DNA of 64,000 nt. It comes from Rikenellaceae bacterium. GTDB taxonomy: Bacteria; Bacteroidota; Bacteroidia; Bacteroidales; Rikenellaceae. The notes below the pieces were generated by a model that saw only the letters and a program-made list of their open reading frames with translations, searched no databases and was not told the origin of the DNA. The stretch spans positions 124,001-188,000 of the forward strand of contig SUZN01000006.1 of assembly GCA_015059905.1 (NCBI GenBank). Direction: 5' to 3'. Both the position numbers and the translations under genes were made by a program. Below, one piece after another: positions 1 to 8,369 of the stretch (within the stretch, counting starts at the first letter, position 1; each line of letters starts with the position of its first letter).

Positions 1-847
1 TCTGCGTTTTGCGTTACAGATATTCGTTGTCTGCCTGATGATGTTCCTTTGTGGTATCTATATCGACGATTTTCACGGTCTGTGGGGCGTTGGTGAGTTG
101 CCTTGGTATGTGGCAGTTGCGCTGACTATATTTTCGTGTGTGGGCATCATCAACTCCATTAACCTTATCGATGGCGTGGATGGTCTCTGCTCGGGTTATG
201 GTGTATTTGCTTCGATGATGTTTGCCGTCTGCTTTATGCTTATGGGTGATGTGTCGTATGCTGTGCTGGCGTTTGCTGTGGCAGGTGCTATCTTCCCATT
301 TATGTTGCATAATATGTTCGGTGAGAAGTATAAGATGTTCCTTGGTGACGGTGGCTCGCTGGTGCTGGGCTTTATCTGCTCACTCTATGTGATGCGTATC
401 ATCCAGTCGGGTGATGATGTGGTGTCAGGTTCAACCATCAGCTTTACGCTGGCTGTGTTGTCAATTCCTGTGTTCGATACAGTGCGTGTTATGGTGGCTC
501 GTATCATCAACCATCGCTCTCCATTCAGTCCCGATAAGACTCACCTGCATCATATGTTCATCTCGCTCGGTTATAGCCACGTTATCACGGCGATAAACAT
601 CATCATGCTCAATGGAGCGATTGTTTTGATATGGCATATGTGCAATCTGTTGCATCTCTCGCCCGAGGTGCAGCTCTATGTCACAATCGCTTCGGGTCTG
701 CTGGCTACATCGGGACTCTATTACGGTGTGGCATATCTGGAGAAGAATAAACCAGAGCGTTATGCAGCCTTGCAGCGCTTTGCACAGAAATATACTATCC
801 ATCGAACAGGAGTGCTGGTTAAGATTCAGAACTTCCTCGATAGATAA
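1..847 (+). CDS. Undecaprenyl-phosphate glycosyl-1-phosphate transferase (WecA/TagO/MraY family), 5' partial
   Basis: Integral membrane enzyme that moves a sugar-1-phosphate from a UDP-sugar to undecaprenyl phosphate, the first membrane step of surface polysaccharide or wall glycan synthesis. The frame is open to the left edge (codons run from base 2), so the N-terminus is missing. Visible family motifs are NLIDGVDGLCSG, the MFLGDGGSLVLGF loop and the cytoplasmic SPFSPDKTHLHH histidine motif, separated by hydrophobic helices. The HLHH motif and the NLIDGxDGL form fit the WecA/TagO branch better than MraY. The sugar specificity cannot be read. The downstream aminotransferase starts 30 bases later and may be cotranscribed. 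Confidence 0.88.
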   Translation, partial: LRFALQIFVVCLMMFLCGIYIDDFHGLWGVGELPWYVAVALTIFSCVGIINSINLIDGVDGLCSGYGVFASMMFAVCFMLMGDVSYAVLAFAVAGAIFPFMLHNMFGEKYKMFLGDGGSLVLGFICSLYVMRIIQSGDDVVSGSTISFTLAVLSIPVFDTVRVMVARIINHRSPFSPDKTHLHHMFISLGYSHVITAINIIMLNGAIVLIWHMCNLLHLSPEVQLYVTIASGLLATSGLYYGVAYLEKNKPERYAALQRFAQKYTIHRTGVLVKIQNFLDR

Positions 848-877
848 TTTAGGTTTAACGGTTAGTAGGTTAAGATT

Positions 878-2083
878 ATGCCAAATATTTCAGAGCGGGC
901 AGTCAAGATGCCCGCTTCTCCTATTCGTAAGCTGGGACCTTTGGCTGACAAGGCTCGCTCACGCGGAGTAAAGATATATCATTTGAACATCGGTCAGCCC
1001 GATTTGCCCACCCCACAGGAGGGTCTTGAGGCGCTGAAGAAGATTGACCGCAAGCTGCTGGAGTATAGCCCCAGCGATGGTTTCCTGTCGCTGCGCGAGA
1101 AGCTTGTGGGATATTATGATCAGTATCAAATCAAGCTCACGCCCGAGGATATTATCATCACCACAGGCGGCTCGGAAGCAGTTTTGTTCGCCTTTATGTC
1201 GTGTTTGAACCCTGGCGATGAGATTATCATCCCCGAGCCTGCCTACGCCAACTATATGGCGTTTGCTATCTCGGCAGGAGCTACAATCCGCACCGTCTCG
1301 ACCTCTATCGAGGAGGGCTTTGCCCTGCCCAAGGTGGAGCAGTTTGAGGAGTTGATTAACGAGCGCACAAGGGGTATCCTTATCTGCAATCCCAACAACC
1401 CTACGGGTTACCTATACACACGCAAGGAGATGAATCGCATCCGCGATTTGGTCAAGAAATATGACCTGTTCCTCTTCTCTGACGAGGTATATCGTGAGTT
1501 TATCTACACAGGCTCGCCCTATATCTCGGCGTGCCATTTGGAGGGTATTGAGGATAATGTCGTGCTGATTGACTCTGTGTCGAAGCGTTACTCGGAGTGC
1601 GGTATCCGCATCGGAGCGTTGATAACCAAAAACCACACCTTGCGTAATGCGGTGATGAAGTTCTGCCAGGCGCGCTTGAGTCCGCCGCTGATTGGTCAGA
1701 TTGTCGCCGAGGCGTCGATGGATGCTTCACGCGGATATATGATTCACACCTACGAGGAGTATATCGAGCGCCGCAACTGCCTGATTGATGGGCTGAACAA
1801 GATTCCTGGAGTCTATTCGCCTATCCCTATGGGTGCCTTCTATACCGTTGCCCGCCTGCCTATTGACGATAGTGAGCGCTTCTGTGCGTGGTGTTTGTCG
1901 GAGTTTGATTATGAGGGCGAGACCGTAATGCTTGCCCCAGCGTCAGGCTTCTACACCGACCCTGCCAAGGGACGTGACGAGGTTCGTATTGCATATGTGC
2001 TTAATAAGGATGATTTGCGCCGAGCGTTGTTCATTCTGGGCAAGGCGCTGGAGGCATATCCAGGTAGAACGGTTGCGAGGTAG
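878..2083 (+). CDS. Class I/II PLP-dependent aminotransferase (aspartate aminotransferase-like)
   Basis: A 401-residue fold-type I aminotransferase. Landmarks are GQPD near residue 40, NPNNPTG at 171-177, SDEVY with the cofactor-binding Asp near 202, and SVSKRYSECGIRIG with the Schiff-base lysine at about 236. Length and motifs fit the bacterial aspartate/aromatic aminotransferase group. The donor and acceptor cannot be fixed from sequence. It lies downstream of the WecA-type gene on the same strand and is followed by a terminator hairpin at 2120-2153. It is not in the aromatic operon, which carries its own aminotransferase at 8370-9548. Confidence 0.85.
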   Translation: MPNISERAVKMPASPIRKLGPLADKARSRGVKIYHLNIGQPDLPTPQEGLEALKKIDRKLLEYSPSDGFLSLREKLVGYYDQYQIKLTPEDIIITTGGSEAVLFAFMSCLNPGDEIIIPEPAYANYMAFAISAGATIRTVSTSIEEGFALPKVEQFEELINERTRGILICNPNNPTGYLYTRKEMNRIRDLVKKYDLFLFSDEVYREFIYTGSPYISACHLEGIEDNVVLIDSVSKRYSECGIRIGALITKNHTLRNAVMKFCQARLSPPLIGQIVAEASMDASRGYMIHTYEEYIERRNCLIDGLNKIPGVYSPIPMGAFYTVARLPIDDSERFCAWCLSEFDYEGETVMLAPASGFYTDPAKGRDEVRIAYVLNKDDLRRALFILGKALEAYPGRTVAR

Positions 2084-2119
2084 AGAATAATGTAATGATA
2101 TAGACTCAAAAGCAAAGGA

Positions 2120-2153
2120 AAGGGGTTGTCCGTAAGATGTTGGACAACCCCTT
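2120..2153. terminator. Bidirectional terminator hairpin, copy 1 of a dispersed family
   Basis: A perfect 12-base stem (2120-2131 with 2142-2153) with a 10-base loop lies between two converging genes. Its right arm TGTTGGACAACCCC recurs at about 28328-28341 and 39885-39898, each time just downstream of a minus-strand stop codon. Confidence 0.8.
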
Positions 2154-2174
2154 TGCTATTACCGTCGGGCGAGA

Positions 2175-2741
2175 TTAGAAGTAGAAACCTACACCAATCT
2201 GCAAGTTGTTTGTTTTGGTTGTACCTGTTGTGAAGCCCATCACCTCCGACTCCTTGAATGCGCCGTTGTAGCGTGCCGAGATAGCAATCTTCCAGATTGT
2301 TGTCTCCAGACCTATCGCGTAGCCGATTGTTGGGCTGTTCCAGTTCCACTTTACGTTCTCTGCCGAGCCGCTCGCCTCGTCCATAATGCAGAAACGAGGA
2401 CCAACCTGCACATCGACAATGTTGAAGAGGCTGTACTTAAGTAGCACAGGCACCTCCACCTGGCTAATCTTCAAGCGTGAATCAACACCCTCTACGCCGA
2501 ATGAGTTGCGTGAGTAGATGACCTCGGGGTGTACGCCCAGCTTGCCCCAGCTCAAGTCCACCATAGCACCAGCAAACCAGCCTGTGCTTGACTTGATATC
2601 GAAACTGTTAATGGCGCTCTTGAAATCGTTTGCCTGATAGTCCATACCAGCCTTTACGCCGAACTTGAACTTTGGCACCAAGCCTGCCGATGCCTGCGTA
2701 GCAAAGCAGAGCAACATAAGAAATAATGCTAATTTTTTCAT
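2175..2741 (-). CDS. Outer-membrane beta-barrel protein (porin/PorT-like family)
   Basis: A 188-residue exported protein. It has a signal peptide of about 19 residues ending in ATQASA, then alternating short beta strands and a C-terminus ending VGFYF; the terminal aromatic residue is typical of outer-membrane barrels. The pattern GVKAGMDYQ near the start of the mature part is common in the Bacteroidetes outer-membrane beta-barrel family. It is the last gene of the hydrolase-murF-ddl-barrel operon, 21 bases after ddl, so a role in the envelope is likely but its cargo is unknown. Confidence 0.75.
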   Translation of the reverse strand: MKKLALFLMLLCFATQASAGLVPKFKFGVKAGMDYQANDFKSAINSFDIKSSTGWFAGAMVDLSWGKLGVHPEVIYSRNSFGVEGVDSRLKISQVEVPVLLKYSLFNIVDVQVGPRFCIMDEASGSAENVKWNWNSPTIGYAIGLETTIWKIAISARYNGAFKESEVMGFTTGTTKTNNLQIGVGFYF

Positions 2742-2762
2742 ATCGTTTAAGTTTTAAGTGTT

Positions 2763-3977
2763 CTAAAATTTTCCTCCCTTCGCACCCTTTGCACCTTTTG
2801 CGCCAGATAGGGTGTAGTTGAAGATATTCTCTTTGTAGCTTGTGGTCTTGAACGATGAGTCGCGCTTGCGCTGGAAGGCAATCTCGATAAGACGCTCGGT
2901 GAGCTGCTCAAAACTAACCCCCGTAGCCTCCCACAAGTAGAACGACAGCGAGCCAGGGATAGTGTTAATCTCGTTCACATATACCTTCCCCGTAGCCTCG
3001 TCAATCATAAAGTCGATGCGCGCCACACCATCACACGCCAGAGCCTTGAATGTCTCAACGGCTGTTGTGCGGATGTGTTCTGTAAGCTCCGCAGGCAGGT
3101 TGGCTGGTATCTCGCGCACTGTTGAGTGCATACCGCGTGACTCCTTCACGCCACCCTTTGCGCCACCGCCGAGGTATTTATCCTGATAGCTCAAAATCTC
3201 GCCGCTACGCACAGGTGCCTCGCATACCGAAGCCTCGCACTCGTAGTAGTTGCCCAGTACAGAGCAGTTAATCTCCTTTAACTGCTGCACCAGGTGCTCC
3301 ACGATGATGCGCTTCGAGTAGCTCACAGCATTTTCGATAGCCTCCATCAGCTCCTCGCGGTTGTGTACCGAAGTGATACCTACGCTTGAGCCCGAGTCTG
3401 CTGGCTTGACAATCATCGGGTAGCCGAGCTGCTTCTCCACTCGCTCCACGACCTCCTGCTGACGGTCAAACCACTCCTTGTCGCTAAACCACGCATAGTC
3501 AATCACAGCGATACCGCTCGATGCGAGTATCATCTTCATTGTGATTTTATCCATTCCGTTAGCCGATGCAAGCACGTTGCAGCTTGCATAAGGGATGCCA
3601 GTCATCTCGATTGTGCCCTGGAATGAGCCATCCTCGCAGTTTGTGCCGTGCAGCGCTGGGATGATAACATCAAGCTTTGTCACGACGTCGCTGCCGAATA
3701 ATGGCTTCTTTACCTTGTAGAGATTGTTGTCGCCATAAATTGGGCGCAGATATACCTCCTCGCACGCCTTGTAGAGGCTCTCCATCTGCTTGTAGTTGGC
3801 GCTTGTGCGAAGTGCTGCGCCTGTGTACCAGCGTCCCTCCTTTGAAATATAGATTGGAGTAATGTCATACTTCTCGGTGTTGATAGCCTCCATAGTCTGT
3901 ATGGCGGTGAGAACCGAAATCTCGTTCTCTACCGAACGACCACCGAAGATTACTCCTACATTGATTTTGCTCTTCAT
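2763..3977 (-). CDS. ddl: D-alanine--D-alanine ligase
   Basis: ATP-grasp ligase making D-Ala-D-Ala for peptidoglycan. The N-terminal motif VIFGGRSVENEISV, the ATP-grasp core MIVKPADSGSSVGIT, the ALACDGVARIDFMID segment and VNEINTIPGSLSFYLW near the C-terminus are all present. At 404 residues it is longer than most Ddl proteins (roughly 310-370), partly because of a C-terminal tail that ends in a Gly-Ala-Lys triplet repeat (LSGAKGAKGAKGGKF). It sits directly downstream of murF, which uses its product. Confidence 0.93.
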   Translation of the reverse strand: MKSKINVGVIFGGRSVENEISVLTAIQTMEAINTEKYDITPIYISKEGRWYTGAALRTSANYKQMESLYKACEEVYLRPIYGDNNLYKVKKPLFGSDVVTKLDVIIPALHGTNCEDGSFQGTIEMTGIPYASCNVLASANGMDKITMKMILASSGIAVIDYAWFSDKEWFDRQQEVVERVEKQLGYPMIVKPADSGSSVGITSVHNREELMEAIENAVSYSKRIIVEHLVQQLKEINCSVLGNYYECEASVCEAPVRSGEILSYQDKYLGGGAKGGVKESRGMHSTVREIPANLPAELTEHIRTTAVETFKALACDGVARIDFMIDEATGKVYVNEINTIPGSLSFYLWEATGVSFEQLTERLIEIAFQRKRDSSFKTTSYKENIFNYTLSGAKGAKGAKGGKF

Positions 3978-3999
3978 CTTATTTTAAGTTTGTCTGTTT

Positions 4000-5556
4000 C
4001 TACTTGAATGAGTCGGGCAGGTCGTTCTCATAGAGAATAACATCGCCCACGCGCAACTGCTGCGCCAATGTGGCTGACGCCTCGGCGAAGGAGTCTGCCA
4101 AAATAATCTGTCCCTCAGGGAACTCCGCATCCTTCAGTCCCGCACTTATCGCCTCGCGGTTTGTGAGGTTTACCACCACCGCAATGTCACACGCTGCCGC
4201 AATGTCACGTCCCAGCTCGCGGTTAAGCTCCGCCTGACGTGCGCCCAGCTCCACAAAGCCAGGTGTCACCACAATGCGTCGTGCATCGGCAGGACGTGAG
4301 AAGTGGTGCAACACTTCGAGTGCCATCTTCGCACCCGTAGGGTTTGAGTTGTATGCGTCGTCGATGATTGTCACGCCACCCGCCGTGCGCTTTATGCTCA
4401 AGCGGTGCTCAATCTGCTCAATCTGGCGCATCGCGCGCTTCTGTAGCTGCTCGCTTACGCCCAGATGGTCGGCAACGGCAACCGCCGCCAGTAGATTGAG
4501 GATATTGCCTCGTCCCGCAAGATGTGTGGTGTAACCCTCGCGTAGCTCGCCACGATAATCCACGTCAAACGATGTCTCCGAAGGGGTGTAGCGGATGTTT
4601 GCGGCACGATAATCTGCATCGTGATACTTCACACCATAACCCACAAGCGCCGATTTATGGTCGATGGGCTTGCTCGCAATCAGCTCCGAGTCCATATTCA
4701 CCACCGCCAAGCCACCCTCTGGCAGTGCGTCAATCAATTCAAACTTTGTGCGGCGCACATTCTCTACCGAGTGGAATGTCTCAAGGTGCATCTCGCCCAC
4801 AGCCGTCACAATGCCGATGGTGGGGTGTACCAAGTCGCAAATCTCCTTTATGTCGCCCACCTGCTTTGCGCCCATCTCGACGATAAATACCTGATGGTGG
4901 GGCTTCAGATGCTCTCTTACGGTGCGGATAACGCCCAGTGTGGTGTTGAAGTTGCCAGGGGTCATCAGCACGTTATACTTCTCGGAGAGTATGCGGTAGA
5001 GATAGTGTTTTGTTGAGGTCTTGCCGAAACTGCCCGTGACGCCGATAATCTTCAGGTCGGGCATTGAGCGCAGTATGCGCTTCGCATCGTTGTAATACCA
5101 GCGCGAGATAGCAGCCTCCAAAGGCTTGTTCACAAGGTTTGCCGCAAGCATAACTGCGGGCAGCACCAACAGCGCAAGTGCTATGGTTGGGGCGTAGGCT
5201 GGCAAGAAATATATTGCCGCACCGACAGCCGCCGCCGTCAGCAGCGTAGCCGTCGTAAGCAGTCGCCACACACGCATCGTATAGACCAGCGGCTTCTTGT
5301 ATGTCGTGCGGAACTCACGCCACGCGATGATAAACATAACCACCGCCTTTGGTAACCAATCCATCTGGAATGTCACTATACAGAGCAGAGCGAAGATGGC
5401 AATCACAATCGAGCGGAGGTGTTTGTTTCCTCCACGCCACCATCTTGCATAACGCTCCACGCGGTAGGAGTTGTGCTGGAACATATGCACGTCGTAGCGC
5501 ACCACAGCAGCCCACAGTGCGATGTATGCAATCCAGAATATGATGTCGTAAATCAT
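4000..5556 (-). CDS. MurF-type Mur ligase with N-terminal membrane domain
   Basis: Predicted UDP-MurNAc-tripeptide--D-Ala-D-Ala ligase, 518 residues. The ATP loop GVTGSFGKTSTK is at about 172-183, followed by the Mur ligase central motifs (NMDSEL, GRGNILNLLAAVAVA, IIDDAYNSNPTGAKMAL) and the C-terminal domain. In place of the usual MurF N-terminal nucleotide-sugar-binding domain, residues 1-140 hold about four hydrophobic helices, so the enzyme should be membrane-anchored. It starts 4 bases after the hydrolase gene and is followed by ddl 22 bases later, which supports the MurF role. It could instead be a related membrane Mur ligase acting on another substrate. Confidence 0.8.
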   Translation of the reverse strand: MIYDIIFWIAYIALWAAVVRYDVHMFQHNSYRVERYARWWRGGNKHLRSIVIAIFALLCIVTFQMDWLPKAVVMFIIAWREFRTTYKKPLVYTMRVWRLLTTATLLTAAAVGAAIYFLPAYAPTIALALLVLPAVMLAANLVNKPLEAAISRWYYNDAKRILRSMPDLKIIGVTGSFGKTSTKHYLYRILSEKYNVLMTPGNFNTTLGVIRTVREHLKPHHQVFIVEMGAKQVGDIKEICDLVHPTIGIVTAVGEMHLETFHSVENVRRTKFELIDALPEGGLAVVNMDSELIASKPIDHKSALVGYGVKYHDADYRAANIRYTPSETSFDVDYRGELREGYTTHLAGRGNILNLLAAVAVADHLGVSEQLQKRAMRQIEQIEHRLSIKRTAGGVTIIDDAYNSNPTGAKMALEVLHHFSRPADARRIVVTPGFVELGARQAELNRELGRDIAAACDIAVVVNLTNREAISAGLKDAEFPEGQIILADSFAEASATLAQQLRVGDVILYENDLPDSFK

Positions 5557-5560
5557 TGAC

Positions 5561-6337
5561 CTATTTGTTTGAAATCTCTTTGCTTAAAAAACTCTCCACC
5601 ACACGCAGGAACAAAGGCGTATTCTCAAGGAAGGAGTAGTGACCAGCTCCCGCCACCGTCACAAGACCCGCATCGGGGATGAGCCGCTCCATTTGCTTTG
5701 CATCGGTAAGAGGTGTTGCCGTATCGTTCTCGCCCCAAAAGAGTAGGGTGGGGGCTGAAATCTTCGGCATCAGGTGGCACAAATCCTCATTCACCACCTT
5801 TGACAATATGGCTCGCATACGAGGCGAGGCGCCGTTGTAGTCCGATGAGCCCGCCTTTGCGCGGCGCTTGTCGATTAACTGTTGTGCGCGCTCCTTGCCA
5901 AGGATAATTGGTGCAAGCCACTTCAGCAGCTTGAAGGTATATACCTTGCGATAGTATGTGAGCGAGCGCTTTGGCTTCACGCCTGCGGCATCCACAAGGA
6001 TTACCTTCTGCGTCTTGTTGCGCGAGGCATATACAATCGATACACGCCCACCAAACGAGTGCCCCACCAAAACAGGACTCTCCACCCCTTCCGCTTCGGC
6101 GATAGCCTCCACCGTGCGGGTATATTCCTCCACGCCCCACACCTCGTGTGGCTCGTCGCTTGTGCCGAAGCCCGCAAAATCGACATTTATCACGCGGAAG
6201 CGCTCCTCCAGAAATGGTAATACCCTCTGCCAAATCTCTGTCGAGCAGCCCCAGCCGTGCAACAAAAACAGAGGTTGCCCCGCACCTGCAACGGTGTAGT
6301 GCAACCTTAAGTTTTCATATGTTAGCGTCTTGTCCAT
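5561..6337 (-). CDS. Alpha/beta-hydrolase fold protein
   Basis: A 258-residue alpha/beta hydrolase. The oxyanion motif LLHGWGCS, nucleophile elbow GHSFGGR (Ser near 93), a late Asp in LLFWGENDTATP and the final His in GAGHYSFLE form a complete catalytic set. No signal peptide is seen, so it acts in the cytoplasm. The substrate is unknown. It is the first gene of the envelope operon and overlaps nothing; murF begins 4 bases after its stop. A TAnnTTTG box on the minus strand lies just upstream (6348-6355). Confidence 0.8.
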   Translation of the reverse strand: MDKTLTYENLRLHYTVAGAGQPLFLLHGWGCSTEIWQRVLPFLEERFRVINVDFAGFGTSDEPHEVWGVEEYTRTVEAIAEAEGVESPVLVGHSFGGRVSIVYASRNKTQKVILVDAAGVKPKRSLTYYRKVYTFKLLKWLAPIILGKERAQQLIDKRRAKAGSSDYNGASPRMRAILSKVVNEDLCHLMPKISAPTLLFWGENDTATPLTDAKQMERLIPDAGLVTVAGAGHYSFLENTPLFLRVVESFLSKEISNK

Positions 6338-6347
6338 ATTATGGTGA

Positions 6348-6355
6348 CAAATTTA
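6348..6355 (-). promoter_or_regulatory. -7 box for the hydrolase-murF-ddl operon
   Basis: TAAATTTG on the minus strand matches the Bacteroidetes -7 consensus and lies 10 bases before the ATG at 6337. A TTG at the ideal spacing is not obvious, so this is a partial match. Confidence 0.5.
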
Positions 6356-6412
6356 ACTCTTTTTTTATCAACCACGACAAGAATTCTGCCTTTTTATTCC
6401 GTGTGGTGCTCT

Positions 6413-7483
6413 TTACGAGTTCATAATCTCGTTCTGGCGGTTGATACTCTCCAGGTGAATAGCCTCCAGCACGGTGCGTACAAACTCCTCGCTCAAGCCC
6501 ATACCGCGTGTCATTGAGAGCATACGGCGGCAGATGTCCTCCCAGCGGTTGCTCTGCAGGATTGCCACGTTGTTCGCCTTCTTGATGCGACCAATCTTGT
6601 CGGCAGTCATCATTCGCTGGCTCAACAGGTCGAATATCTCGGAGTCAATCTGGTCAATCTGCTGACGGCAGAGCTTCAACTCGTCGTTGAACTCGGGGTC
6701 GTTGGCAGTCTTGGCACGCCACATCACATTGTCAATCATTGTGATGCAGTCCTGCGGCGTAAGCTGCTGCGAGGCGTCGCTCCACGCCTTGTCAGGCTCG
6801 ATGTGGCTCTCAATCATCAAGCCGTCGAAGCAGAGGTCGGCAGCCTGCTGCGAAATACCGTGCAACAAAGGACGACAACCGCAGATGTGCGAAGGGTCGC
6901 AAATCATCATCATCTCGGGGAAGCGGCTACGCATCTCAAAGAGCATATGCCACATAGGTGGATTGCGATATTTGCTGTGACCGAAGTATGAGAAACCGCG
7001 ATGGATAAGACCAATGTTCTCCTCCTTCACGCCCTCCTTGATAAATCGCTTTACAGCACCCTCCCACAAGTTGATGTCGGGGGTCATAGGGTTCTTAATC
7101 AGCACCGTAATATCTTCGTTGCCGTGCAGGCTCTCGGCTATCTCCTGAACGGCAAATGGCGATACGGTTGTGCGGGCACCTATCCACAAAATATCTACGC
7201 CGTGCTTCAGTGCAATCTCGACGTGTGTGCGGTTGGCAACCTCCACAGCGATAGGCAGACCCGTAGCCTGTTTAACCTCGTTCAGCCACTCGATACCAAT
7301 CTCGCCCACGCCTTCAAATGTGCCAGGCTTTGTGCGAGGTTTCCACGTGCCAGCGCGGATAACATCTACTCTGCCTGACTGTGCAAGCTGCATGGCAGTC
7401 TCAATGGTCTGCTCGCGAGTCTCGGCACTACAAGGACCCGCAATGATAAGGGGACGTTTTGCCCCAAGTGTAAACTTTCCCAT
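6413..7483 (-). CDS. Bifunctional DAHP synthase / chorismate mutase
   Basis: First enzyme of the shikimate pathway fused to chorismate mutase, 356 residues. Residues 1-255 are a DAHP synthase of the KDO8P-synthase-like type (IAGPCSAETREQ, RAGTWKPRTKPGTFEG, ICDPSHICG). Residues from about 265 on form an AroQ-type chorismate mutase (CRQQIDQIDSEIFDLLSQR, then MMTADKIGRIKK). It is the last gene of the pheA-aminotransferase-tyrA operon, so carbon entry and the branch to prephenate are under the same leader control. Confidence 0.93.
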   Translation of the reverse strand: MGKFTLGAKRPLIIAGPCSAETREQTIETAMQLAQSGRVDVIRAGTWKPRTKPGTFEGVGEIGIEWLNEVKQATGLPIAVEVANRTHVEIALKHGVDILWIGARTTVSPFAVQEIAESLHGNEDITVLIKNPMTPDINLWEGAVKRFIKEGVKEENIGLIHRGFSYFGHSKYRNPPMWHMLFEMRSRFPEMMMICDPSHICGCRPLLHGISQQAADLCFDGLMIESHIEPDKAWSDASQQLTPQDCITMIDNVMWRAKTANDPEFNDELKLCRQQIDQIDSEIFDLLSQRMMTADKIGRIKKANNVAILQSNRWEDICRRMLSMTRGMGLSEEFVRTVLEAIHLESINRQNEIMNS

Positions 7484-7517
7484 ATATCTTTCCTAACTAA
7501 TGGGCGTAAAGCCCGAC

Positions 7518-8363
7518 CTATTTCAAAATTTCGCGTATCTTGTTCGCCTTCTGCATCGCCTCAATCAACCCATCGCGGTCGTCGCGCTCAATCATACGGC
7601 GCAAAATCTGCAACTGGTGAATATGCTCACGCAGAACGTCCAAGACATTGTATTTATTCTCTAAAAAGATTGGAGCCCACGTCTGTGGCAAGCTCTTCGC
7701 CAGACGCACCGTGCTCTCGAAACCACCACCCGCCAAATCGAATATATGCTCCTCCTCACGCTCCTTCTCCAGAACGGTAAGCGCAAGGGCGAAGGATGTG
7801 ATGTGAGAGATGTGCGAAATGTAGGCGCAGTGTAAATCCTGCTCCTCGGCACTCATATACTTTATTGGCATTCCGAGCGTTGTGTACAACTGCTCGATGG
7901 CTTGCAAGGCATCCTTGTCAGAAGATTGCTTCTCGCAGATGACCACCGTGCGCGAAGAGAACGCCCCGTGCTCGGCAGCGTCAGGTCCGCTATGCTCCGT
8001 ACCCCACATAGGGTGGGTGGCAACCAGACGACCTCGGTTGGGGTGCATTGCCGTCAGCTCGCACAACTCCTGCTTCGTGGAGCCCATATCCATCAAAATC
8101 TGGTCGGGACGTATGCGGTTGAGGATTTTTATCGCAAGCGTGGGGATGGTATCGACAGGTGTCGCCAGCACGATAAGGTCGCTCTCGGCGAGTGCCTCAT
8201 CCAGCGTGGTGATACAATCCACCAACCCGAGCTCAAGGGCACGGCGAGCACTCTTTTCAGAATGCTCGATGCCCATAACCTTCTCGCAGAGCTTGTTATC
8301 CTTCAGACTCAAGCCCAGCGAGCCGCCAATAAGACCCAACCCTATGATGGTTGCGCACTTCAT
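7518..8363 (-). CDS. tyrA: Prephenate dehydrogenase
   Basis: Converts prephenate to 4-hydroxyphenylpyruvate for tyrosine. The 281-residue protein opens with the dinucleotide-binding motif GLGLIGGSLGLSL, has the LATPVDTI region and the conserved histidine segment THPMWGTEHSG, then a helical C-terminal domain. No chorismate mutase or ACT domain is attached; the mutase is on the neighbouring DAHP synthase. It lies 6 bases after the aminotransferase stop codon. Confidence 0.92.
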   Translation of the reverse strand: MKCATIIGLGLIGGSLGLSLKDNKLCEKVMGIEHSEKSARRALELGLVDCITTLDEALAESDLIVLATPVDTIPTLAIKILNRIRPDQILMDMGSTKQELCELTAMHPNRGRLVATHPMWGTEHSGPDAAEHGAFSSRTVVICEKQSSDKDALQAIEQLYTTLGMPIKYMSAEEQDLHCAYISHISHITSFALALTVLEKEREEEHIFDLAGGGFESTVRLAKSLPQTWAPIFLENKYNVLDVLREHIHQLQILRRMIERDDRDGLIEAMQKANKIREILK

Positions 8364-8369
8364 CTTTTC

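Noticed and set aside
2763..2820. Frameshift as the cause of the odd Ddl tail
   Set aside because: The reading frame runs without interruption from the ATP-grasp domain to the stop and the codon pattern of the tail is regular, so it appears to be genuine sequence.
4524..5016. Open frames on the plus strand inside the MurF-type gene
   Set aside because: They overlap a clearly coding minus-strand gene, have no promoter or domain and are antisense shadows. The same holds for other long frames opposite uvrC, metH, frdA and the glycosidase genes.
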